Below, piece by piece: positions 1 to 9,000 of a DNA stretch of 64,000 bases. Every line of letters begins with the position of its first letter. Positions within the stretch are counted from its first letter, which is position 1. Source of the stretch: Aquabacterium sp. A3 (GTDB taxonomy: Bacteria > Pseudomonadota > Gammaproteobacteria > Burkholderiales > Burkholderiaceae_C); assembly GCF_038069945.1 (NCBI RefSeq), contig NZ_JBBPEV010000001.1, positions 1,922,001 through 1,986,000 of the forward strand, written 5' to 3'. The notes below the pieces were generated by a model that was given only the letters and a program-made list of their open reading frames with translations, had not been told where the DNA came from and ran no database searches. The translations under genes were made by a program, and so were the position numbers.

Positions 1-168
1 CTGGGCTTTGCCGTGTCAGCCCCCATGTTCGGACACTGGATGGACCATGGCCAGCCGGCGTGGATCTTTGGCGGCGCGGCGGGGGCGCTGGTGTTGGCGA
101 TCTTGTCGGCGACGTGGGTGGGCGGCCGCGTGAGCATGGCCAGCGCGCCCAAAGCCAAGACGGCATGA
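1..168 (+). CDS. MFS transporter, C-terminal fragment (cut by window edge)
   Basis: Only the last 55 residues are present; the reading frame is open from base 1 to a TGA at 166-168. The piece has a small-residue-rich hydrophobic stretch (WIFGGAAGALVLAILSATW) followed by a short positively charged tail ending in KAKTA. This looks like the last transmembrane helix and cytoplasmic end of a major facilitator superfamily permease. The family is inferred from the style of the helix and the preceding loop (SAPMFGHWMDHG). The substrate cannot be told. Another multi-helix permease is possible. Confidence 0.5.
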   Translation: MGFAVSAPMFGHWMDHGQPAWIFGGAAGALVLAILSATWVGGRVSMASAPKAKTA

Positions 169-188
169 GCGCGACAAGTACCCGTCGT

Positions 189-1235
189 TCAACGCCGCTT
201 GGGCTTGGGCAAGGCCTTCGCGGCCTCTTCCAACGCCCGCATGCTTGACGCTTCGCCTTCGGCCTCCAACAGCGCCCTGCGTTGGGCCGCGAACTCTTCG
301 TATTGCGCTTCAGCGTGGGCATCGGCCTGCTTCTTGGACACCTTGCCTGCACCCTCCAGCACATCGCGTTCGTTGAACTTCAAGAATGCATCGAGCTTGT
401 CAGCCCAGTCTTTCAAGAACACCTCTTTGCGACGGCGCGCCTGGTCTTCTGCAAAGTCCAGCCACATCGTCACGATGCGATTGAGCTCGCTCACCTCGTG
501 CTCGTTCAAATAGTTCTTGGCCACCGTCACGTCGGCCTTCTGCACGCTGCCCGACTTCCAGGTGGTCAGCCCCATGTTGGGTGATGCGCTGTTGGCACGC
601 TGCGCAATCAGCTCTGCAGCGGTCTTGCCTGTGACGGTGAAATGCAGCTTGTTCTGGATGACCTGGAAGAATTGGGTGGTCTCAGGCAGCGACGGCGAGT
701 AGTCGGCCGCCATCGCAAAGATCTCGCGCACGCGCAGGTACATCCGGCGCTCGCTGGCGCGGATGTCGCGGATGCGCTCCAACAGTTCGTCGAACCGATC
801 CGGCACAGCCGAGCCCGCCACAGGAGGATTCTTCAGGCGCTCGTCATCCAGCGTGAAGCCCTTCACCAGGTATTCGCGCAGGCGCTCGGTGGCCCAGCGG
901 CGGAACTGGGTGCCGCGTGAGGAGCGGACGCGGTAGCCCACGGCCAGGATGGCGTCGAGGTTGTAGCACTTGACCAGGCGCCGCACTTGCCTGCCGCCCT
1001 CAGATCGAACCTGTAAGCCATCCTTACAGGTTGCCTCCACCGTGATCTCGCCCTCGGCATAAAGCGCCTTGAGATGCAGCGTGATGTTCTGTGGCGTCGT
1101 CTGGAACAACTCAGCCATGCCGGCTTGAGACAGCCAGAGAGTGTCATCCACGAGCCGGCATTCCACGCGGGTTCGGCCGTCCTCGGACTCGTAGAGCAGA
1201 AACTCGCCTGGCACCGGAGTCAAATCACCAGACAT
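189..1235 (-). CDS. RhuM family protein
   Basis: A 348-residue protein of the RhuM family, named for a gene in a Salmonella pathogenicity island and common in mobile and restriction-modification islands. The biochemical role is not established. The N-terminal part (about residues 25-60) reads as a winged-helix-like DNA-binding segment (LWLSQAGMAELFQTTPQNI). The family-typical block YNLDAILAVGYRVRSSRGTQFRRW follows at about residues 90-115, and the C-terminal half is helical and charged. The ATG at 1235 is supported by GGGAGGA seven bases upstream. It is the last gene of a cassette with the GIY-YIG and HTH genes. Base composition is less GC-rich than the eCIS genes, consistent with transfer. 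Confidence 0.85.
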   Translation of the reverse strand: MSGDLTPVPGEFLLYESEDGRTRVECRLVDDTLWLSQAGMAELFQTTPQNITLHLKALYAEGEITVEATCKDGLQVRSEGGRQVRRLVKCYNLDAILAVGYRVRSSRGTQFRRWATERLREYLVKGFTLDDERLKNPPVAGSAVPDRFDELLERIRDIRASERRMYLRVREIFAMAADYSPSLPETTQFFQVIQNKLHFTVTGKTAAELIAQRANSASPNMGLTTWKSGSVQKADVTVAKNYLNEHEVSELNRIVTMWLDFAEDQARRRKEVFLKDWADKLDAFLKFNERDVLEGAGKVSKKQADAHAEAQYEEFAAQRRALLEAEGEASSMRALEEAAKALPKPKRR

Positions 1236-1415
1236 GCCAGTATCCTCCCAGACTAAGGACCGCCAGTAGTGCTCGACTCAAAAAGGCCAGGGGCGCGATG
1301 CCGCTGCCCTTCATTTCGATTTCAACAGCGCGCATGCTCATCTCTTGTGGCTTTGGGATCTTCTCCTGGCGCACTGAGGTGTACGAAGGGGAGAAGTCAT
1401 CAAACGGGCCGTCTG

Positions 1416-2267
1416 TCAGGTAACAGCCTCTAACTCTTTGAGAGTCGTTCCGTTGGCGTCTTTCCATGCGGTAAGTCCGTTGGCATGACCTCCATGAATG
1501 ACTGCCGCTGCAGCACTCGGACTGGCGAACTCGACGTCCTTGACAAAGGCCAAGTGATCGGAGCTCTCAATCAGCGCACCTTCGTCTTTGAGTTTCTGGC
1601 GAAGATTTCGGGTCCAAGGCCACTTCTCTGAAGAGGGGCGCTCGGTTAGCACAGCCTCAGAGCCCTTTTTCACCAAAAACCCCGCAGCTGTTCTTTGGCC
1701 GGTGGCTTTGACACCTTTGATCTCGCAAAATAGTGGCGGGCTTACAGCGGCATCAGGCGTTGTCGCCCCCGTCACCGGAACAAGCAGGTCGATGCCCAGC
1801 ACCGGCAGGAGTTGGTTGACCTTCTCTAGGAAAACTTCCATTTCCCATCGATCTGACTCGGGCAGCTTTGAGCCGCTGCTTTGGCTATTTGTCACGACTG
1901 CTCGACCTGCTACTTTGGCGGCCTCAAGCAACTTGCCTTCCAAGTAGCGAATATGAGCCTTGGTCAGGTTTTCATCTTTGCTGACAAAAAAGGTAACCTG
2001 ATTCCAGAAGTCTTTGTCGTTGTGATGCTTGATCCTGTCTCGGATGCACTCGGCTTCACCAATGTAGATCGCAGGTCGACCCGTTTCTGGGTCATCGCCA
2101 GTGAGCAAATAGATGCCCGATTTTTCGGATTCATCTCGGGACAGCAGCCCTTCAAACTCGGTACGTGGCCCGGATACTGCTTTTCCTGTCCAATTAGAAA
2201 GCTCTGCCGTTCGTAGGCGCTTTGGATCGCCATGAACCAAAAATAGCTTGATCGTCGCTGTCGCCAC
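1416..2267 (-). CDS. GIY-YIG nuclease family protein with C-terminal DUF4357-like domain
   Basis: A 283-residue protein. The N-terminus (ATATIKLFLVHGDPKRLRT) and the middle block (IYLLTGDD, then AIYIGEAECIRDRIKHH at about residues 50-75) match the GIY-YIG endonuclease fold, in which the paired tyrosines and the downstream arginine form the active site. The C-terminal end (HANGLTAWKDANGTTLKEL) is the DUF4357 signature, often fused to these nucleases. I prefer the GTG at 2267 over an in-frame ATG at 2312, because GGAGGGG sits just upstream of the GTG and family members begin at this point. GC content is visibly lower than in neighbours. Its partners (HTH protein upstream, RhuM downstream) suggest a mobile or defence-type cassette. 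No target is known. Confidence 0.85.
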   Translation of the reverse strand: MATATIKLFLVHGDPKRLRTAELSNWTGKAVSGPRTEFEGLLSRDESEKSGIYLLTGDDPETGRPAIYIGEAECIRDRIKHHNDKDFWNQVTFFVSKDENLTKAHIRYLEGKLLEAAKVAGRAVVTNSQSSGSKLPESDRWEMEVFLEKVNQLLPVLGIDLLVPVTGATTPDAAVSPPLFCEIKGVKATGQRTAAGFLVKKGSEAVLTERPSSEKWPWTRNLRQKLKDEGALIESSDHLAFVKDVEFASPSAAAAVIHGGHANGLTAWKDANGTTLKELEAVT

Positions 2268-2270
2268 TTT

Positions 2271-2277
2271 CCCCTCC
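2271..2277 (-). promoter_or_regulatory. Ribosome binding site deciding the GIY-YIG gene start
   Basis: Read on the minus strand, GGAGGGG is followed by AAA and then GTG at 2267. This is a strong Shine-Dalgarno sequence, and no comparable site precedes the ATG at 2312. Confidence 0.7.
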
Positions 2278-2334
2278 GATTTGTGCCTGTAGCCACCATA
2301 CGGCTCGTTCAAATTACGTTACCAACCGAAGGCG

Positions 2335-2589
2335 TCATGCCTGGCTCCGCTCACGACGCAAATCATCCAGCATCCCGCCGGGCTGCGTGGGCACGATGTC
2401 CAACTCCATGTCCAGCACAGCCAGCACGGCCAGCAGCTTGCGGGCGCCGAACTCGGCACCGCGCCCGCGCTCGAAGCGAGACAGGGATTCAGGGGTGATG
2501 CCCGCCTGTTTGGCCACCACCTGCTGACGCAGGTTCAGCGCCTTGCGGCGCTCGGCAACGGCTTCACCCAGTTCTTGGAGGGTTTGCAT
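2335..2589 (-). CDS. XRE/HipB-like helix-turn-helix regulator
   Basis: An 84-residue single-domain Cro/C1-type DNA-binding protein. The helix-turn-helix runs over about residues 20-50 (QQVVAKQAGITPESLSRFERGR). The rest (LLAVLAVLDMELDIVP) is the dimer part seen in HipB-like antitoxins. A HipA-type kinase normally follows HipB, but here the next gene is the GIY-YIG protein 68 bases on, so this is an orphan or has taken over control of the nuclease/RhuM cassette. The upstream region (2590-2650) is strikingly AT-rich and carries an inverted repeat, fitting autoregulation. Confidence 0.85.
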   Translation of the reverse strand: MQTLQELGEAVAERRKALNLRQQVVAKQAGITPESLSRFERGRGAEFGARKLLAVLAVLDMELDIVPTQPGGMLDDLRRERSQA

Positions 2590-2595
2590 TTGACA

Positions 2596-2637
2596 TTTAT
2601 ATCAAGAATTCCCACAGATGAGAAATATCTTGACGTA
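2596..2637 (-). promoter_or_regulatory. AT-rich promoter with inverted repeat upstream of the HTH gene
   Basis: The 60 bases before the HTH gene are AT-rich inside a GC-rich genome. On the minus strand a TATAAA-type -10 lies just before the start codon. Two inverted arms, TCAAGA (2602-2607) and TCTTGA (2628-2633), flank the expected polymerase site. They are candidate operators for the XRE protein. Inference from position and symmetry only. Confidence 0.45.
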
Positions 2638-2641
2638 AAAA

Positions 2642-2971
2642 TCAATTTTTGTCGGGTGACTTGGCAGAACCCTTGAACCGCTCTGGCGTGTAGACATTGC
2701 CCTCGCGTTTGACCCCGGCGCGTGGCGGGGTGGCAGCACCATCGCGGCTGCGCTGGCGCAGTTCATCGAACATCTGCTGGGCTTGTCGGCGTGACGAGCG
2801 TCCGTAGCGCAATTGTTGCCACAACTGCTTGGCATGGGCCTCGACGCGGCCCCAGACCCGCCAAAAAACGCGGTCCAGGCGGGCTCGCCGTTGCGGGCCC
2901 ACAGCCAGGCGCACCAGCAAGGCCACGCACACCGCCGCCACCAGCACCGCCAACACTTGCTCGAATCCCAT
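2642..2971 (-). CDS. Small single-pass membrane protein, function unknown
   Basis: A 109-residue protein. It has one N-terminal hydrophobic helix (LAVLVAAVCVALLVRLAV, about residues 5-23), then a strongly basic cytoplasmic region (RRARLDRVFWRVWGRVEAH). The C-terminal end contains GNVYTPERF, a pattern I recall from short uncharacterised Burkholderiales membrane proteins. I chose the ATG at 2971; an in-frame TTG at 2986 would add five residues. It follows the eCIS run on the same strand by about 50 bases, but nothing in its sequence links it to the injection system. No function is assigned. Confidence 0.65.
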   Translation of the reverse strand: MGFEQVLAVLVAAVCVALLVRLAVGPQRRARLDRVFWRVWGRVEAHAKQLWQQLRYGRSSRRQAQQMFDELRQRSRDGAATPPRAGVKREGNVYTPERFKGSAKSPDKN

Positions 2972-3020
2972 CGCCCGCGCTTTCAAACGTCATGCACCCG
3001 ATGGAGCCATGGTAGCGCGA

Positions 3021-6000
3021 TCAGCCCCTCGCTGCACGCTCCCCTGCCCCGCGGTCGTCTCGGCGCTCCGTGCGTTCTGCCCCAGAATCAGGCGCATTGA
3101 GCAGCTGGTCCAGCGTGTCGCCATTCAGGCTGGGCACGTCAAAGCGCACGGCCTGCGGGTCGAACACCACGCCACGGCCATCGCTGTAATAGTCCACCGG
3201 CACGGCCAGGCGCAGGGCCAGGTTGCTGCCAATTTCGCGGCGGGCCAGGTTCCAGTCTTTGCGCCACAGGGTGAAGCTGGTCACGAAGGCATCGGCCACC
3301 ACCTCGGCGTAGCCATTGAGGTTGAAGGCCAGGCGGGGCGTGAGCGAGGCGTCCAGCCCGGCGTGCAGGTGCAGGCCCGTGTTGGGGCGCCAGTCGATGT
3401 CCACGGCCGGGGTCACGCGGGCGGTGAGCGCGGCCTCGGCGCTGACGCTCAGGCCGGCGGTGGCGCGGATGACGGCCGCGCCCAGCGACACACCGGCGTC
3501 CAGCGAGGCGGCCACGCCGGCCTCGGCCGGCAGGTCGAAGGTGGCCCCGCCGGTGACGTGCAGGCTGTCGGGCTGGGCGGGGTTGAAGTCGTGCACCTCG
3601 ACCTCGGTGCGGGTCAGCCGCCCCGGGCCCACGTGGGCATGGCCCGTGACGCGCCCGTTGATGGTGAGCGCCACCCCCACCACCGTGCCGCCCACCGACA
3701 ACCCCACCAGCGGCACCGACACGGTGGGCATGCGGAACAGCTCGCGGCGGGCGCGTTCGGGCGAGGGGTATTGATCGAACACCGTGATGGGCTCGGGGAT
3801 GCCGATGCGCCCGCTGATGAGCAGCTCGCCGCTGGGGCGCACTTTCAGGCCCACGCCGCCTTCCAGCCAGTCGGTCAGGCGCACGGTGACGGTGCCGTTG
3901 CCAAAGGGGCGCAACTCGCCCCCACCGCCGGCGGTGCCCTCGGCGGGCGGCGCGTCCAGCAGGCGGCCTTCGTCGTCCACATCGCCGTTGGTCAGGCCCA
4001 CGCGCACGCGACCGCGCACCCGCTCACCCACCTCGAAGGGGGCATCGGCCGCGAACATGAACAGGCCGTTGCGGTAGCTGGCCTCCAGCGTGGCGGTGAT
4101 GCCCGCGAACGTGGCCTCGGCCGAGCCGGTGGCCGCCAGCGACCACTCATCAGCACCACTGGCCTGGCTGAGCGAGGCCTCGATGCGGCCGTTGCGCAGG
4201 CCGGGCCGATCGCGGAAGCGCGCCGCGCCGCCGATCACCGTGCCACGCTCGGGGTCGAAGGTCACGCCCAGGGTGGCCGACTCGACACCGGGGATGGACA
4301 GGTCGGCCGTGCCCTGGATGCTGCGCTGCTCACCGTCGAAGCTGGCGTCCACCGAGGCACGTTGGATGCCGCGCACCTTGCCAGGGCCGATGGCCAGGCG
4401 CCCGCCGCCCGAGAGCTTGCCCTCGGGCGCGTCGGGCGTGCGCTCGTAGGCCAGGCGCACGCTGGCTTCGCCATCGAACAAGGTGCGGTCGAACTGGAAA
4501 TCGCCCGTGAGGCGGAAGCCCTCGCGGCTGGCGGCCCCGCGCAGGTTGCCCTGGCCCAGGCGGCTGACGCTGTAGGCCACGCCGCCATCGACGGTGAGGC
4601 CGCTGCGCGTGCCCAGGGCCACGGTGAGATCACACCCATCGATGCGGAAGGGCCCGCCCAGGGCCAGTTCGCCGCCGCTGAAGGTTTTGTAAACCTGCAG
4701 GTCGTCGCCCAGGATGCGGAAATCGAGCCGCGTGCCACGCAGCAAGGCGATGCTGGGCTCAACATGGCCGTGCACCGTCAGGCCGATGCCGGGCACGATG
4801 TCGATGTCGCTGAGCACCACGGGGCTGAGCGCGGTGACGCCCGCTGCGCGCAGGATGCCCCGGAAGCGATCTTCAAGCGCGTCGGTGTCCAGCACGCCGG
4901 CGTTGGTGAGGCGCGGCAGGCGCTGGATGGCGATGTCCACGTCGGCGCGCGCGCCTTCGGCCAGTTGGGCGTGCACCAGGCTGCCGCGCACATGCCCCAT
5001 GGGGCCGGTGGCGGATTCGCTCAGCGTGAGGCTCAGGCCGGTGGTGGTGAGGCCGGGCACCCAGTCGCGCAACACGCGGTCGGCATCGACGGGTTGCCCC
5101 TCGCGCAAAGGCACTTCCTTGGGCTGGCCGCCGCGCCTGGTGGGGTAGAGCACCAGCAGATTGGGTGAGCCGGTGTAGCGTGCGGCGTCCACGCCCGCGG
5201 GCCAGGGCTGCACGGCATGGCCGTCGCTGGGCGTACCCGTGAGGTTGCTGGGGTCGTGGATGCGCAAGCCTTCGGCCGGTTGCGCGGCCAGGACGTTGTC
5301 CAGCGTGTAGCGGTGGCCGGTGCTGGGATCACCCTCGGCCAGAAAGCCCCCGTAACGCACGTTGAAACGGCGCTTGAGCACCTCGGCCTGGCGCTGCTCG
5401 GCCGGCAAGGTGGCCGCCGCGTCCGAGCGGGCATAAGCGGCAAAGGCCTCGTCCATGTAGCGGTCGATGGCGCGGCCCGAGGCGCCATTGGCGCTGCGCT
5501 CCAGCAGTTCGAGGTTGTCGATGCGGTCGTAGCCGATGCCGCCGATCTGCAGCTCGACGATGTGGTCCACCTCGAAGGGGTGGTCTTGGGGCTCGCCGTC
5601 GCGGGTCCAGCGGGGCTGGCGCAGGGCCAAGGCCAGATCATTGACACGGCCCACCATCACGTGATTGCCTGCATTGGCCAGGGTGCGCTGCCGGGGCACA
5701 GCCACATAGACCTTGTCGGTCTCCAGGCCGCTGACCACGGTCTGCAAGGCCGTGCGCAAGGCGCCGGGCGGCGTGGCCCGGCGCCACAGGCTTTGCTGGC
5801 GCGAATCCAGGTCGGCGCGACGGTAACCCGCCGGGCGCCTCACCCCGGCGGTCAAGGCGCGCCGGTAGGCCGCGTGTCGGTGCCGGTTGTCGTCGGTCTC
5901 GGTGTACTTCAACGAAGGCAGCTTGAGTTGCGGCAGGGTGATGTCGCCCAAGGCGGGTTCGGTGGCGTCGGCCGCATCGGTGGCCTCAGGGGCGGCGGTG

Positions 6001-9000
6001 TCCGTGGCGGTCGGAGATGCCGCTGGTGAGGCCCCTGGTGAGGCATCAGGCTCGGTCTCACCCTCACCCAGCCGCATCACCTGGCGGGCCACACCACGCT
6101 GTTGCTGCAACACGTGCGCCAACTCGTGCGCCAGCAGGCGCTGACCTTCGAGGCTGTCGGGCTGGTACTCACCCGGCGCAAAGGCGATGTCTTGCCCCAC
6201 GGTGAAGGCGCGTGCCTGCAATCGCTCGGCCTCGCGTTCGGCCACGGGCGAGGTGTGCACCCGCACCTGCGAAAAATCAGCCCCCAGTTGCTGCTCCATG
6301 CGCACGCGTGTGCGGAGGTCCAGCGACTGGCCCGCACCCAGACGCTGCAGCAGGCCGTCGTCCACCTCCGTGGGCGGCGGCGCGCCGGTCTGCGGCGTGC
6401 CTTCGGCCCGCTGCGGCATCACCGATTGATGGGGCTCGGGCTCGGGCAAGGCATCGGGCATGAGCGACTGCCCGGGGTCGTATGAGGCGTTGGGCTCGTC
6501 GGGCATCACGCTGCACACCGGCTCGCTGCTCATCAGCTCGGTGTCGTCCACCACCTTGCCCTGATCGTCGGTGGTCTCGACCACCGGGGGGCCAGACTTG
6601 CCGCGTGCGATCTCGCTGAGCGTGTTCGAATCCAGCGTGGGTTGCTTGATGCTGAAGGCGTCCGAAATCTTCTCGGGCGTGATCTTTCCCGTCTTGGAGT
6701 TGTAGCCCACCGTGCCCGTGGCGTTGATGCCCACGGGCAACTGGTAGCTGGCCTGGGCCAGGGTGAAGTCCTTGCTCCACACCGTGACCTTCTTGAGCAG
6801 CAGGTTGAGCTTGGCCGAGACCTCACCGAACACGCGGAAGGTGAGCGCGGGGTTGATGTTCAGGCTGAGGGTGTTGGACAGGTCCAGGCCATCGTTCACG
6901 CTGTAGGTGAACTTGGTGGTGGCGCCCAGGATGGGCTGCTTCTCTTCAGGGATGTTGACGCCCGCCTCCAGGCCCACGCTGCCCACCAGGCTGGCCACGG
7001 CGGCACTGAACTCCAGGTTGAGCTTGGCGCCCACCTTGACCCCGGCATCGCCCGGCACCTCGAAGCGGCCGCCGCCCTTGAACTTGAGCTGGTTGATGTC
7101 GATCGCCGCCGGGTCGAACTCTTCGACTTCGATGTTCACGCCCTTGAGCGTGCCCGGGCCGATGTAGGCATGGGCCTTGAGCGTGGCCGTGGCCGACAAG
7201 GTGACGCCCACGGAGACCGAGCCCACCGAGAAGCCCAGGCCGGGCACGGGGATCGATGGCGAATCGAACTTCTTGTCGATGAAGTTGGCATCGCCCTTGG
7301 GCACCTTCGGGAAGAGCTGCACCTCTTCGACCTTGAGGCCTCCGCCCACACGCACCGTGCCATCGGGCGCCAGGCGCAGCTTGAGCGTGCCGGTGAGCTT
7401 GTCGGGAATCAGCTTGGCGTCGATGTCGGCGGCGCCGAAGGCCTTGAAGGTGCCGCCCTCGCCCTTCTCGGAGCGCTGGCCCTTGTCATCCACCGCCGCA
7501 TTGGTGACCCCGGCCTTCACGGTGCCGCTCAAGGGCCCCTTCTCGAACTTGAAGCTGCCTTCCAGCAGCACGGTGCCATCGTTGTAATCGAAGGCCAGCT
7601 TGGCGCCCGTGAGGCCCGGGATCTTGGGCGTGACTTCGCCATTGGCGGCCACCTTCCATTGGTCGCCCGTCTGCGTGACCGACACGGTGATGTCGGCCGC
7701 CTCGACCATGGGCACCTTCTCGTCCAGCGCCAGCTTGCCTGTGATCTGCAACTGCTCTTTGGCGTAGGTGACGCTCAAGGAGGCCGACGCCAGGCCAGGG
7801 ATGTCGGGCGAGACGTCGCCCGTGGCGGTGAACACCGAGTTGGCATACGACACACTGAGCGAGGCCGACTTGATGCCCTTGACCTTGTCGGGGTTGGTGA
7901 TGCCCAGCGTGCCCTTGCCACTGAAGCCCTCGCCCGTGCTGTAGCCCAGCTCCACCTGGGCCAGATCGAACAGCTTGCGGTCGGCGATGAGCGCGCCCTT
8001 GGCGTACAGGATGGGCGACTCTTTGCCGCTGCGCATGCCCACCGTGAGGTAGCCGGCGCCGAAGCCCTTGATGCTGAAGTTGAGGTTGCCCTCGGCGCCC
8101 AGGCCCTTGGTGCCGAACATCAGCGTGAGGCTGGCCTCGTCAATGGTGATGCCTGGGAGCTTGAACTTGTCGCTGAGGTCGGTGGCGGTGAGGGTGTGCT
8201 CGAAGGCCAGTTCATCACCGCGCCAGCGCACCGGGATCTTCAACCCCTGAAACAACTCATGGCTGGCGGTGAGCGTGCCATCGGCAAACACCTGGCCGCG
8301 CAACACACTGATCTGCTCGAAGGCCACGGGGCTGGCGCCGGGCACGTCCATCTCGGGCGCGGGCAGGTTGTCCATCGCCCCCGCATAGGGCTTGCCCGCC
8401 ACGGCCTTGAGCCCCACCGAAAACTTCTTGCCCGCGTTGACCTTCACGGACTTGGGCAGGCTCCAGGTGCCTTCCAGCGTGCCGATGTCGCCGCTCAGGC
8501 CGGCCTTGCCCAGATCGGCCGTGATCTTGATGGCCGTGAGGTCGATGCCCGCCAGGCGGCCATTGTTGGCCACCGACACCGTTTTCTTGGACTTGTTGTA
8601 GGCGAAGGAGTCGATGTAACCGGCCCCGGTGCCCGAGTACAGCGCAAAGCGCTTGGCATCGGTGCCATCCGACGGCTTCTCGGCCGGGTCGGGCATCAGC
8701 CAGGCCAGGTGCTTGCCCTTGACGATCTCGTCGCGCGACCAGAACTGCGAGGTTTTCTCGGGGTTCTTGGCGCTGCCCCCGCCACCCTTCACATCCTTGA
8801 AGTTGATGTCGTTGGCCTGCAGGTAGTCACCGACCAACTTCTTGGTGGCGTTTTTGTCCACCGCCGCCAGGTAGGCGCTGACGTTCTTGTTGATGGACGT
8901 TTGCAGCAAGGGGCCGGCGGTGATGTTGTGCTTGCCCGTGTAGAGCTCGTAGTTCTCGAAGGCGTCTTCGCCGCCCACCTGCGCCTCGACGATGTGGTCC

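Noticed and set aside
1225..1467. Small minus-strand frame between the RhuM and GIY-YIG genes
   Set aside because: Overlaps the start of RhuM, no clear ribosome binding site, no recognisable motif.
2829..5168. Long plus-strand open frame opposite the DUF4157 gene end
   Set aside because: Same reason: an antisense artefact of GC-rich codons.
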